From: DASZOC01 sp035550975
GTDB taxonomy: Bacteria > Actinomycetota > CADDZG01 > WHSQ01
DNA length: 50,805 nucleotides
Direction: 5' to 3'
Assembly: GCA_035550975.1 (NCBI GenBank)
Contig: DASZOC010000029.1
Location: forward strand, 1 to 50,805
In this document: positions 32,179 to 40,790 of the stretch, piece after piece
Layout: each line of letters opens with the position of its first letter
Position numbering within the stretch: the stretch's first letter is position 1
Notes under the pieces: model-generated
Seen by the model: only the letters and a program-made list of their open reading frames with translations
Told to the model about the DNA's origin: nothing
The model's database searches: none
Position numbers and translations under genes: made by a program

Positions 32179-33161
32179 GTCGACACCCCGCGGGAGCCGC
32201 GCATCGCGCGCTCGTCGGCTTCACGCGCCGGGTCGATCAGGCCCCTGCCGCGTGCTTGCTCGAACGCTCCGACGATCATCCCCGTCACGAGGCCGTGGTC
32301 CTTGTGCTTGACCGCCCGCCCGATGTTGAGGATGAACAGCCCGAGCAGCCCCCACCACAGCGCCGCCTTGTGATGCAGGTCCTGCGGCATGTTCTTCCGA
32401 TGTAGATAGAACTGGTTGCCGAGGTTCATGCGCTGCAGGTGGAACGCCGGCATACGAGCGGTCGGCGTCTTCATGTGCTCGCACTTCGCCTTCGGTGTCT
32501 GGACCAAGGTGTAGCGGCGCGACACCCGATAGGTGAAGTCGATGTCTTCCTTGTGGCCATAGCCGGACAGAGCCTCGTCGAAACGCTCGTGTTCGAAGAC
32601 CTCGCGACGGAACGACATGAAGTAGCCGACGAAGCAATCCGTCTTCCGCACGCCCGCGGACGACGAGATGCCTTCGATCCAGAAACCCGCACGCAGCCTG
32701 CCGCTCGCTTCCGGCCACCAACCCCCGATACCGAACAGCTTCCGCCACAGCTTGGCCATTAGATGAGAATCCGCAGGCTTGATCGCCGACGCCCGTACCC
32801 CTCCGAGCTCGGGACCCCACCGCGCGTACTCCTTCAGACACTCCTCGTGGCAATCCGGCGCCAGCCACACGTCGTCGTCGATCAGGAACACGGGGTCGCC
32901 GGTCGTCCGATCGATCCCGTAGTTGCGCTGCACCGTGAGGCCGCGTGGAGCGGGATGGTGATAGCTGAGCTTGATACCCGCCGCGCTGCACAGCGCTTCG
33001 ATCTCCGGCCGCGCGGGGGTCTCGTCGCTGGAATCGACGATGCACAGCTCCCCCGGTAGCACCGTCTGGTCGCAGACGGATCGAACCGTCGCGACGAGCT
33101 CGGTAGTGCGGTTCCTCGTCGCGACGATGAAGACGGAGTCGGCGCGACGACGGTCGTTCAC
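32175..33161 (-). CDS. GT2-family glycosyltransferase
   Basis: Glycosyltransferase of 328 residues with a GT-A fold: SVFIVATRNRTTELVATVRS start, CIVDSSDETP, RGLTVQRNYGIDRTTGDPVF and the metal-binding DDD in FLIDDDVWLAPDC. Later FVGYFMSFRREVFEHERFD and GHKEDIDFTYRV correspond to the acceptor-side and catalytic ED motifs. The C-terminal part (LWWGLLGLFILNIGRAVKH) may be membrane-associated. It uses a nucleotide sugar to extend a surface glycan or modify a lipid carrier; donor and acceptor are unknown. The GTG start at 33161 faces the RTX-like gene across about 100 bases that include an AT-rich patch (about 33217-33229). Confidence 0.9.
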   Translation of the reverse strand: MNDRRRADSVFIVATRNRTTELVATVRSVCDQTVLPGELCIVDSSDETPARPEIEALCSAAGIKLSYHHPAPRGLTVQRNYGIDRTTGDPVFLIDDDVWLAPDCHEECLKEYARWGPELGGVRASAIKPADSHLMAKLWRKLFGIGGWWPEASGRLRAGFWIEGISSSAGVRKTDCFVGYFMSFRREVFEHERFDEALSGYGHKEDIDFTYRVSRRYTLVQTPKAKCEHMKTPTARMPAFHLQRMNLGNQFYLHRKNMPQDLHHKAALWWGLLGLFILNIGRAVKHKDHGLVTGMIVGAFEQARGRGLIDPAREADERAMRGSRGVST

Positions 33162-33263
33162 GGCCGGAAGGGTATCCGGGTACGCGCGGGCAACCCTGCA
33201 CGCTCCTGGCGAGTCCCTATATGTATACGAGGCATAGCATCGGTAACCAGGCGGGGAGGCAGA

Positions 33264-34532
33264 TTGAAGGTCGGATCGGTGACGATTGTCACGTTGCTCA
33301 TCTCGACTTGCGCGGGCTCGTCTGCCTATGGCACCGCATCGGGCGAAGAACTTTGTTTCGGACAGCGCCCCACCGAAGTGGACGAGGCTTTCGTAGAAGG
33401 GGAGAACGTCATCACAGGAACACCCGGGGATGACGTGATCATCGGATCAGATGATCGCGACCGGATCAGTGGCAAGGCGGGGGACGACTTGATCTGCGGG
33501 CGCGGCGGGCCCGACATCATCACTGGCGGCCATGGAGACGACAGCCTCTCCGGCCAGAGAGGCCGCAATTTCAGTCTGAAGGGCGGCCCCGGCAACGATC
33601 TCCTCAAAGCATCCGGGCATGAGCTCGAGGTCGACGGGGGGAAAGGGCGCGATGTCTTGGAAGGAAGCAAGAGGTCCGATTACATCCATGGCGGAGCTGG
33701 TGACGATCTTGTCATGGGGCGAGGGGGCAATGACGGGTTGGCCGGAGGGACAGGATCCGACGATCTCCGCGGCGGCAGTGGGACTGACGCCATCTCATTC
33801 GAAAGTTCCGTTCGGGCAAGCTTGCGGATCGGTCGCGCAACGTTCGACTCGACGGATATCGACGTATTCACTGCCATCGAAGCTCTGCACGGCAGTCACG
33901 AGGACGACGTGCTCATCGGCAGCGACGGCTCAGATTCCCTAACGGGTGGGGACGGCGACGATCTGCTAAAGGCGCGTCGCGGCTCCGACTACCTCGACGG
34001 AAACCTGGGCCACGACCGCCTCCGGGGAGGTCGAGGAAGCGACGAGATATGGGGCGAGATCCAAGACATCGACGACGGTGGAAACGACGTCATCTTCGGC
34101 GGTTCAGGCAACGACGAACTCAATGGCGGACTCGCGGAAACCGATTCCACGGGGGATGACACCATCTTCGGAGGACCCGGAGACGATGTGCTCATCGGAG
34201 GTATCGGCAACTTCGATTCAGAAACGGAGCCCGATCGAGACGCGCTTCATGGCGGCCCGGGTATGGACCTGCTCGAAGGCCGTGAGGGACAAGATCTCTT
34301 GACCGGCGGTGCCGGCAACGACCGCTTGATCGGTGACAGAGACTCATACAGTGCGATCTTCACGGAGGGCTCCCTGCAAGACGATCGTCTTGAGGGTGGC
34401 TTGGGTGACGACTATCTGTTCGCCGCGTACGGTGATGACTACTTAGACGGAGGCGATGGCACCGACGATCTAGACGGCGGTCCGGGAACAGACTCCTGCA
34501 CGCGGGGTGAAAACACCACCAGCTGCGAGTGA
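33264..34532 (+). CDS. RTX-like calcium-binding repeat protein, exported
   Basis: Protein of 422 residues from TTG 33264, preceded by GGGGAGG at 33253. A short N-terminal hydrophobic segment (VGSVTIVTLLISTCAGSSA) resembles a signal peptide or lipoprotein signal. The rest is made of nonapeptide repeats GGxGxDxLx (GTPGDDVIIGSDDRDRISG, GGAGDDLVMGRGGNDGLAGG, GGPGDDVLIGG, GGLGDDYLFA) that form parallel beta-rolls binding calcium. The final SCTRGENTTSC places a Cys pair at the C-terminus. No enzymatic domain is visible, so it could be a surface layer or adhesion protein. The gene looks less GC-rich than its neighbours and may be acquired. Confidence 0.9.
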   Translation: MKVGSVTIVTLLISTCAGSSAYGTASGEELCFGQRPTEVDEAFVEGENVITGTPGDDVIIGSDDRDRISGKAGDDLICGRGGPDIITGGHGDDSLSGQRGRNFSLKGGPGNDLLKASGHELEVDGGKGRDVLEGSKRSDYIHGGAGDDLVMGRGGNDGLAGGTGSDDLRGGSGTDAISFESSVRASLRIGRATFDSTDIDVFTAIEALHGSHEDDVLIGSDGSDSLTGGDGDDLLKARRGSDYLDGNLGHDRLRGGRGSDEIWGEIQDIDDGGNDVIFGGSGNDELNGGLAETDSTGDDTIFGGPGDDVLIGGIGNFDSETEPDRDALHGGPGMDLLEGREGQDLLTGGAGNDRLIGDRDSYSAIFTEGSLQDDRLEGGLGDDYLFAAYGDDYLDGGDGTDDLDGGPGTDSCTRGENTTSCE

Positions 34533-34681
34533 GCCGCTATGTCTTATGTCGTGCTGTCGCGGAGTTGCCTGATGTCATGCGATCTGATGCAAGTCTCCGG
34601 AGAACGAACCCGTCCGCCTAAAGGAGTTCGTCGTCTTCACACCCATACCGTCACGACGGCCGATGATCCCTAGACGTTGCC

Positions 34682-35431
34682 TTACGTTCGCGAACGTTTC
34701 TGCTCCAAGACCCGCTTGACGAACGCGGGGTTGCCGACGAGGTAGCGGTGCCACATCCGCTTCGGCTCCTGCGCCAGGCGGAACACCCACTCAAGGCCGT
34801 AGCGATTCATCCACTGCGGTGCCCGGGGAACGGTGCCGGTTTGGAAGTCGAAGAAGGCGCCCACACCGATGCCGAGGCGCGCTCCGGTCTCCGTCAGCCG
34901 CCGGGAGAGGAAGCGCTCCTGGTGGGGGTTGCCCATCCCGACGAGCAACAGCCCCGTCCCCTGCTCGCGGATCGATAGGACGACCTCGGGTTCTTCGTCT
35001 GCTGTGAAATGACCGTGGTGGCACCCGATTATGCGGATGTCGGGGTGTTTGGCTCGTAGCACGTCGGCCAGGCGTTCGGGCACGCCGGGTTTAGCGCCCA
35101 GCAGGAAGACGGGCCAGCCACGCGCCGCGGCGCGCGCCACCACCAAGGGCGAGAAGAAGTTGCCGTTCAGGTCCGCCGGGAAGCGGTGACCGAGCAGCCT
35201 GGCACCCAGCATCACCCCCTTCCCGTCGTTCAGTACCATGTCGGCGCCTTGCAGGATCTGCCGGTACGAGGGGTCCTGCGACGCGAGGTTGAGCGTGTGG
35301 ACGTTGGCGTGAGCGATCATCGCCGGCGCTTCCCGTTCGTACAGCCGCTCGGCCTCGTCGAGCGCCGCGCCGGGTTCCAGGCGCGCGAACGGGACGCCCA
35401 GGATGTCGATGGTGGGGAACGCGCGGCTCAC
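34682..35431 (-). CDS. WecG/TagA/CpsF-type glycosyltransferase (GT26)
   Basis: Protein of about 249 residues, the normal length for the family, which adds N-acetylmannosamine(uronic acid) or related sugars to a lipid-linked acceptor. Landmarks are HANVHTLNLASQDPSYRQIL, GADMVLNDGKGVMLGARLLG, FLLGAKPGVPERLADVLRAK, IIGCHHGHFTADEE, GLLLVGMGNPHQERFL and GVGAFFDFQTGTVPRAPQWM. The open frame extends upstream into the flavoprotein gene on the other strand; GTG 35431 is used because similarity starts at AFPTIDILGVPF. Divergent from the flavoprotein gene over 72 bases. The 150 bases beyond its stop (34533-34681) show no gene. Confidence 0.92.
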   Translation of the reverse strand: MSRAFPTIDILGVPFARLEPGAALDEAERLYEREAPAMIAHANVHTLNLASQDPSYRQILQGADMVLNDGKGVMLGARLLGHRFPADLNGNFFSPLVVARAAARGWPVFLLGAKPGVPERLADVLRAKHPDIRIIGCHHGHFTADEEPEVVLSIREQGTGLLLVGMGNPHQERFLSRRLTETGARLGIGVGAFFDFQTGTVPRAPQWMNRYGLEWVFRLAQEPKRMWHRYLVGNPAFVKRVLEQKRSRT

Positions 35432-35503
35432 GGGCGAGCAGTATGACGCGAGTGATCGCCCCGCCTGCGATGCGAGGCCGGCGGCGACGGAGGAAAGGAA
35501 GAC

Positions 35504-36853
35504 ATGGGCGACACGCCGAGAATCGTCGTCATCGGAGGGGGCCCGTGCGGGCTGGCCGCCGGTCGCGAGCTGACGAAGCTCGGCCATGACAACTGGCTCC
35601 TTGCGGAAGCCTCCGATAGGGCCGCAGGTCACGCAGGTTCGGTGGTCGACCCGCAGGGGTTCCTGTGGGACTTCGGAGGCCACGTCGTGTTCAGCCATTT
35701 CGGCGAGTTCGACAAGATCCTGGAAGAGACGATGGGCGACGAGGTGTTCCACCACGAGCGCTCCTCCTACATCCGCTTCGACGACCGCTGGGTCCCCTAC
35801 CCGTTCCAGAACAACCTCCGCCACCTTCCGCCGGAGCCGGCATACGAATGCCTCCTCGGGCTGATCGAGGCGCCGGGCGGTGATCCCGAGACCGACTTCG
35901 CGTTGTGGATGGCACAGACCTTCGGCGAAGGCATCACGCACCACTTCATGCGCCCTTACAACTTCAAGGTGTGGGCGACGCCGGCCGAGCGTATGCAGGC
36001 CAAGTGGATCGGCGAGCGTGTGAGCGTCGTCGACTACAACCGCGCGATCCGCAGCCTCGTCTTCCAGGAGGACGACGCTGCGTGGGGGCCGAACAACATG
36101 TTCATGTTCCCGGCGGTCGGCGGGACCGCCGAGATCTACCGGCGGCTCGCGCTCTCACTCGGCGACCGCGTGACCTACAACCGCGAGATGGTCGGCGTCG
36201 ACGCGGAGGAGAAGATCGCTCATTTCGCCGACGGGTCGAAGGAGCCTTACGACAAGCTCATCTCGACCGTACCGATCGACAAGCTCGTCCGCCTACTGGA
36301 GCACTGCCCGGACGACGTCAGAGGCGCGGCCGACGACCTCGAGCACAACGGCGTCTTCATGGTCGGCATCGGCTACGAGACGCCGCTCGCGGACGACAAG
36401 TCGTGGATGTACTTCCCGCAGGATCATGCGCCCTTCTACCGGGCGACGAACTTCGCGAAGTACTCGCCGAACAACGTCCCCGAGGGGGACACGTCGCGCT
36501 ACTGCTCGTACATGACGGAGATCTCGTATTCGCGCTACAAGCCGGAGTCGGCAGACGGCCTCGCCGAGCGGGTGGAGGAGGGGCTGCGCGCGGCAGGTGT
36601 CGTCGAGGGACGCCCGAAGATCGCGTCGATGCACGTCGAAGATCTCGGTTACGCCTACCCGGTGCCGACGCTCAAGCGTGACGATGCCCTTGCGAAGATC
36701 CAGTCCTGGTTGATGTCGCACGACATCTACTCGCGCGGTCGCTTCGGCTCGTGGAAGTACGAGATCGGCAATATGGACCACGCCGCGAAGATGGGCATCG
36801 ACGCGGCCAGGCTGGTCGTCGACGGGACCGAAGAGGAGCTCTGGACGCTCTGA
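35504..36853 (+). CDS. FAD-dependent protein, UDP-galactopyranose mutase/amine oxidase-like
   Basis: Flavoprotein of 449 residues. The N-terminal FAD-binding motif is IVVIGGGPCGLAAGRELTKL, followed by GHAGSVVDPQGFLWDFGGHV, which resembles UDP-galactopyranose mutase and other nucleotide-sugar flavoproteins, and RPYNFKVWATPAERM, which matches the GLF-type YNxKxW region. The C-terminal FAD contact is GRFGSWKYEIGNMDHAAKMG. In polysaccharide loci such proteins rearrange or oxidise sugars; the family includes UGM-like, desaturase-like and protoporphyrinogen-oxidase-like members, so the reaction is not certain. The next gene starts within or just after its stop. Confidence 0.82.
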   Translation: MGDTPRIVVIGGGPCGLAAGRELTKLGHDNWLLAEASDRAAGHAGSVVDPQGFLWDFGGHVVFSHFGEFDKILEETMGDEVFHHERSSYIRFDDRWVPYPFQNNLRHLPPEPAYECLLGLIEAPGGDPETDFALWMAQTFGEGITHHFMRPYNFKVWATPAERMQAKWIGERVSVVDYNRAIRSLVFQEDDAAWGPNNMFMFPAVGGTAEIYRRLALSLGDRVTYNREMVGVDAEEKIAHFADGSKEPYDKLISTVPIDKLVRLLEHCPDDVRGAADDLEHNGVFMVGIGYETPLADDKSWMYFPQDHAPFYRATNFAKYSPNNVPEGDTSRYCSYMTEISYSRYKPESADGLAERVEEGLRAAGVVEGRPKIASMHVEDLGYAYPVPTLKRDDALAKIQSWLMSHDIYSRGRFGSWKYEIGNMDHAAKMGIDAARLVVDGTEEELWTL

Positions 36854-36858
36854 AGCGG

Positions 36859-38514
36859 TTGCTCGCAGTCCTCTTGGTGAGCGCGCTCGCGGTCGTCGGT
36901 TACACACGGGTCGTCGGAGACGACGGCACCAACGGCAACGGTAACGGGAATGGCTCGCCCGGTTCCCCCGGAGCGTGGTTGGCGGCGTCGTGTCAGACGC
37001 CGCCGGACGAGTTCAGGGCCGTCGTCCGCGGGACGGTTCAGGGGCGGACGGCAGACCTGCAGTTCCTGCCGCGGCTCCCCCACTCGTTCGGAGACTTCCG
37101 CAAGACGACGCACTCCGGTCCCTGGGACTTCCTCCAACGCGTCCCTCTGGTGCTCTACGGTCCCGGCTACATCGCTCCCCGGGGAGACCTCGAGCTCGCA
37201 CGGGAGACCACCGTGGCCGATATCGCGCCGACGGTCGCGGAGCTGTTGGGGCTCGAGTTCCCCGACGACCGGCCTGGCCGGGCCATAACCGAGGCTCTCG
37301 TGCCGCGCGTGAACAGGGCCGAGCCGCCGAGGCTGATCGTCTTGGTGGTGTGGGACGGCGCCGGCTATAACGTGCTGGAGCAGTGGCCGGACGCGTGGCC
37401 GCGGCTCGCGAGGCTGATGCGGCGCGGCACCTCGGTACGTGGCGTGGAGGTCGGCTCGTCACCGTCGGTTACGCCCGCGATCCACGCAACGATGGGAACC
37501 GGTGCGTTCCCGCGCCAGCATGGCGTGGTCGACATCCCCGTGCGCACGGGAGAGAAGGTCCTCGACGCGTTCCCGGACAAGGCGCCTCGCTTCCTGGAGC
37601 TGCCTACCGTCGCGGACCTCTACGACCCGACGACGAACAACGCGTCACTCGTCGGGTTGATGGCCGAACGCGCGTGGCACCTGGGCATGATGGGCAGCGG
37701 CGCCTACATAGAAGGTGGCGACAAGGACTACGCCGTGATGACGCAAGGCGGCGACGGCCGCTTCATCGCCAACACCGATTACTACAAGCTCCCTCGCTAT
37801 CTCGACCGCGTGCCGGGCTACGAGCTCGACCGTGAGCTCGTCGACCGCGCCGACGGCGTCGACGACGGGCTGTGGATGGGACACGAGATGCCGGCCGAGA
37901 AAGAAGCCGGCGGCGCGGACCCAGTCTGGTCGCATTACCAGCTGCGCGTCCTGAAGGCGCTGTGGGAGCGAGAGGGGTTCGGTCGCGATGCGATCCCGGA
38001 CCTCTTTTTCACGAACTTCAAAGAGATCGACCTGGTCGGCCACGCCTACAACATGATCGAACCGGAGATGGAGTCGACCCTCCGGCACAACGACCGCGTC
38101 CTGGGCGATCTGGTCGAGCACCTCGACACGACCGTGGGCAGGAACCGGTGGGTGCTGGCGTTGACGGCGGACCATGGCTCGGGGCCCGACCCCCGTTCGA
38201 TCGACTCGTGGCCGATCTCCATGCCGCAGCTACAGGTCGACCTGGCGCTCGAATACGGTGTCCGCGTCGGGCCGCTGTTCCAGGCACAGCGACCCACCGG
38301 CATGTGGTTCAAGCCCGACGTGGTGCGGGACGCGGGGATCGACCTGGAAGACGCCGCCGACTTCCTGATCGGATACACGCTCGGAGACAACGTGCCGGAC
38401 GGCAAGCGGGCCCCGCGAGGCTACCGCGACCGCGTGGACGAGCGACTGTTCGCGGCGGCGTTCCCGACGAACAGAATCGAAGACGTCGCGAGCTGCATCC
38501 GCGCACGCTCGTGA
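36859..38514 (+). CDS. Alkaline phosphatase-superfamily protein, apparently circularly permuted
   Basis: Protein of about 551 residues with an N-terminal membrane anchor (LAVLLVSALAVVGYTRVVG) and a Gly/Asn linker. The segment normally at the end of the phosphatase core comes first: TTHSGPWDFLQRVPLVLYGPG with His85, then TTVADIAPTVAELLGLEFPD and GRAITEAL. The segments normally at the start follow: VVWDGAGYN (Asp166), SPSVTPAIHATMGTGAFPRQ with Thr205 as nucleophile, FKEIDLVGHAYN (Asp391, His395) and LTADHGSG (Asp438, His439). All metal ligands are present, but in rotated order. The region after TADHG has no further His. The frame is continuous, so this is not a frameshift. The start is uncertain (TTG 36859; CTG 36850 and GTG 36877 are alternatives). 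A homologue lies at the right edge of the window. Confidence 0.82.
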   Translation: MLAVLLVSALAVVGYTRVVGDDGTNGNGNGNGSPGSPGAWLAASCQTPPDEFRAVVRGTVQGRTADLQFLPRLPHSFGDFRKTTHSGPWDFLQRVPLVLYGPGYIAPRGDLELARETTVADIAPTVAELLGLEFPDDRPGRAITEALVPRVNRAEPPRLIVLVVWDGAGYNVLEQWPDAWPRLARLMRRGTSVRGVEVGSSPSVTPAIHATMGTGAFPRQHGVVDIPVRTGEKVLDAFPDKAPRFLELPTVADLYDPTTNNASLVGLMAERAWHLGMMGSGAYIEGGDKDYAVMTQGGDGRFIANTDYYKLPRYLDRVPGYELDRELVDRADGVDDGLWMGHEMPAEKEAGGADPVWSHYQLRVLKALWEREGFGRDAIPDLFFTNFKEIDLVGHAYNMIEPEMESTLRHNDRVLGDLVEHLDTTVGRNRWVLALTADHGSGPDPRSIDSWPISMPQLQVDLALEYGVRVGPLFQAQRPTGMWFKPDVVRDAGIDLEDAADFLIGYTLGDNVPDGKRAPRGYRDRVDERLFAAAFPTNRIEDVASCIRARS

Positions 38515-38548
38515 ACCCGCCGGTGACGACCTGGGAGACTGGCAAACG

Positions 38549-39784
38549 ATGACCAAACCGAACGTCTTCTTCCTTGCGATCGACTCGCTGCGAGCCGACG
38601 CCGTGTTCGGCGATCACATCGCCACTCCGAACTTCGATCGCTACGCCGCGTCGGGGGCGGCCTTCGACCAGTGCATCTGCACCTGTACGACCACGACTCC
38701 CTCGTTCTCGTCGATGCTCACGGGTTGTTACCCGCCGAAGCACGGGGTGCGCGGTCTGCAGGGTTACCGCCTGCAGTCGTCGTTGACGACGATGCCGGAA
38801 GCGTTCAAGAAGGCCGGATACAACACCTACGCGGAGGTGACCGGGCCGCTCCTGAAAGAGACCGGCATCCTGCGGGGCTTCGACATCGCGAACCACCGGC
38901 AGGCGTACCGGGTACCGTTCTTCGAATGGCGTGACCGCGTGATCGAGGGCATGCGGGGATATCCCGAACCGTGGTTCTTCATGCTCCATATCTGGGAGGT
39001 CCACCGTCCCTACCGCGCGCCGCCGGATTTCAAGAAGCGCAACGACCGGGCGGGATACGAGGCCGCAGTCGCCACAACCGACGAGTACCTGGGGCCGGTC
39101 TTCGATGCCGCCGGTGACGACGCGCTGGTCGTGATAACCGGCGACCACGGCGAGAGCTATGCGCGGTCGCCGCTCGAACAGAAGCTGCTGAGGGCCGCGC
39201 GGAAGGCGCGCTCCAAGTTCCGGTTCAACAAGTGGCTCCCCGCCGTCGACAAGAAGCTGGCGGGTCTCGCCGTCGGCCACGGCTTCGCCCTCTACGAGCA
39301 CCTGGTGCGCGTGCCGATGATCGTGGCGGGTCCCGGTGTGACGCCGGCAGCCGTATCCGACCAGGTGCGCCACGTCGATCTCTTCCCCACGATCGCCGAC
39401 CTGTGCGGCATCGAGATCCCGAGCGGGATCGACGGCCGCAGCCTGCGTCCGCTGATCGAAGGGCGGTCGCTACCCGAGGAGCCGGCGTACATGGAAGCGG
39501 TCGGCGTCAAGCTCGAGGGCCGGCGCATCGTCGGCGCGCGCACGCCCGACTGGAAGCTGCTCCGCACCGGAACCGGCAGGCCGTCGCTCTACCGGCTCGA
39601 CGGCGGTGAGGCGCCGGACGAGAGACACAACCTCTACAGCCGTTACCCGGAGGTCGCACACAAGCTGGAGGCCTACATCGAGCAGATCGCCACCTCGGCT
39701 GACGACGTCGTCCCGGAATCCGGCATGACGGGCGAAGAGGAAGCGATCGTCGAGCAGCACCTGCGCGACCTCGGCTACCTCTAG
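38549..39784 (+). CDS. Sulfatase-fold hydrolase/phosphotransferase with Thr at the nucleophile position
   Basis: Protein of 411 residues, no signal peptide. The fold is that of sulfatases: NVFFLAIDSLRADAV (metal Asp), TGCYPPKHGV, GFDIANH, FFMLHIWEVHRPY, LVVITGDHGESYA, HGFALYEHLVRVPMIVAGPG and VDLFPTIADLCGIEIP. The sulfatase CxPSR signature reads TTTPSFSSMLTG, so Thr stands where formylglycine-forming Cys would be and Phe replaces Arg. This is the pattern of phosphohydrolases and phosphotransferases such as LtaS, so it is probably not a sulfatase. The C-terminus EEEAIVEQHLRDLGYL matches the tail of the two NPP-like enzymes. The sulfotransferase gene follows with a 1-base overlap (TAGTG). Confidence 0.87.
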   Translation: MTKPNVFFLAIDSLRADAVFGDHIATPNFDRYAASGAAFDQCICTCTTTTPSFSSMLTGCYPPKHGVRGLQGYRLQSSLTTMPEAFKKAGYNTYAEVTGPLLKETGILRGFDIANHRQAYRVPFFEWRDRVIEGMRGYPEPWFFMLHIWEVHRPYRAPPDFKKRNDRAGYEAAVATTDEYLGPVFDAAGDDALVVITGDHGESYARSPLEQKLLRAARKARSKFRFNKWLPAVDKKLAGLAVGHGFALYEHLVRVPMIVAGPGVTPAAVSDQVRHVDLFPTIADLCGIEIPSGIDGRSLRPLIEGRSLPEEPAYMEAVGVKLEGRRIVGARTPDWKLLRTGTGRPSLYRLDGGEAPDERHNLYSRYPEVAHKLEAYIEQIATSADDVVPESGMTGEEEAIVEQHLRDLGYL

Positions 39785-40695
39785 TGAGCCGAGAGGCCCC
39801 GTTCTTCATCGTCGGCTCTGCTCGCTCCGGCACGACGCTGTTGCGGTTGATCCTGAACGCGCACCCAAAGGTCGCGGTTCCTCCCGAGTCGCGCTTCGTC
39901 ATCGAGCTGTATCGCGGCTCGCAACGCATCGAGATCGACCCGTTCCTGTCCGCGCTCGCGTCGCACAAGCGCTTCCAGACGTGGGACCTGCCCATAGCGG
40001 TCGTGACGGAAGAGTTGCGATCGATGGCGGGGGACGCGACCGAGGTCGCGTATCCCGAAGCGATCACGGCCGCCTTTCGCGCGTACGCGCGCGTGAACGG
40101 GAAGAGCCGGTGGGGCGACAAGACACCGCGCTACGTAGAGCACCTGGAGCTGCTGGCGCGTCTGTTCCCCACGGCGCGCTTCATCCACCTGATACGCGAC
40201 GGGCGCAACGTCGCTTTGTCGTACGCGAACGTGCCCTTCGGGCCGAAGACGATCGGTAAGGCCGCTGCCCTGTGGGCGAAACGCGTGTGCGCCGGCTACC
40301 AGGTCGGTCGGTCGGTCCTGGCCGACCGCTACCTCGAGGTGCTCTACGAGGACCTCGTCGAGGACGCGGAGGGCGAGACGAGAGACATCTGTGCCTTCAT
40401 CGGTGTCGAGTTCGACCCCGGCATGCTCGACTATACCGAGCGTGCCCGCGGCAGCGTCCTGCAGCGCGCGTCGGCATACAACCCGCACGTCACGGAGAAG
40501 CCGACCGCGAACGTGCGGTCGTGGCAGGACTCCATGCCGCCCGACCAGGTGGAGGTCTTCGAGGCGGTCGCGGGCGACACGCTGTCGTTGATCGGCTACG
40601 AACGAGCCTTTCCGCACCCGAGCGCGAAAGCGCGCGCTATCGCGCGCCTATCGGCGCGCGGCCTGCCGGTCGCGAAGATCCGCGAACGCGCCTGA
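39784..40695 (+). CDS. Sulfotransferase family protein
   Basis: PAPS-dependent sulfotransferase of 303 residues. The 5'-phosphosulfate loop is FFIVGSARSGTTLLRLIL near the N-terminus and the 3'-phosphate contact is FIHLIRDGRNVALSYAN, with WGDKTPRYVEHLELL and LEVLYEDLVEDAEG as further family features. It transfers sulfate from PAPS to a hydroxyl or amine, here most likely of the surface glycan or a lipid. GTG 39784 overlaps the preceding stop, so the two are coupled. A second sulfotransferase lies at 43392 on the other strand. No PAPS synthesis genes are in the window. Confidence 0.92.
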   Translation: MSREAPFFIVGSARSGTTLLRLILNAHPKVAVPPESRFVIELYRGSQRIEIDPFLSALASHKRFQTWDLPIAVVTEELRSMAGDATEVAYPEAITAAFRAYARVNGKSRWGDKTPRYVEHLELLARLFPTARFIHLIRDGRNVALSYANVPFGPKTIGKAAALWAKRVCAGYQVGRSVLADRYLEVLYEDLVEDAEGETRDICAFIGVEFDPGMLDYTERARGSVLQRASAYNPHVTEKPTANVRSWQDSMPPDQVEVFEAVAGDTLSLIGYERAFPHPSAKARAIARLSARGLPVAKIRERA

Positions 40696-40718
40696 AAGCA
40701 CCTGTCGCGCCGTTCTGG

Positions 40719-40734
40719 CCGCAACTAATTGCGG
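40719..40734. terminator. Inverted repeat between convergent genes
   Basis: CCGCAA and TTGCGG form a perfect 6-bp stem with the loop CTAA, between the sulfotransferase stop (40695) and the thioesterase stop (40791). The place suits a bidirectional terminator; the stem is short, so confidence is low. Confidence 0.4.
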
Positions 40735-40790
40735 AAAGCGAAAGTCATTGTCCAAAGAAGCCGAAGGGCGCGCCCGATGGGCGAGGAGGG

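Noticed and set aside
34682..35944. Extended version of the WecG/TagA glycosyltransferase reading upstream to 35944
   Set aside because: The extension runs antisense through the flavoprotein gene, has no similarity and would double the family length; GTG 35431 fits.
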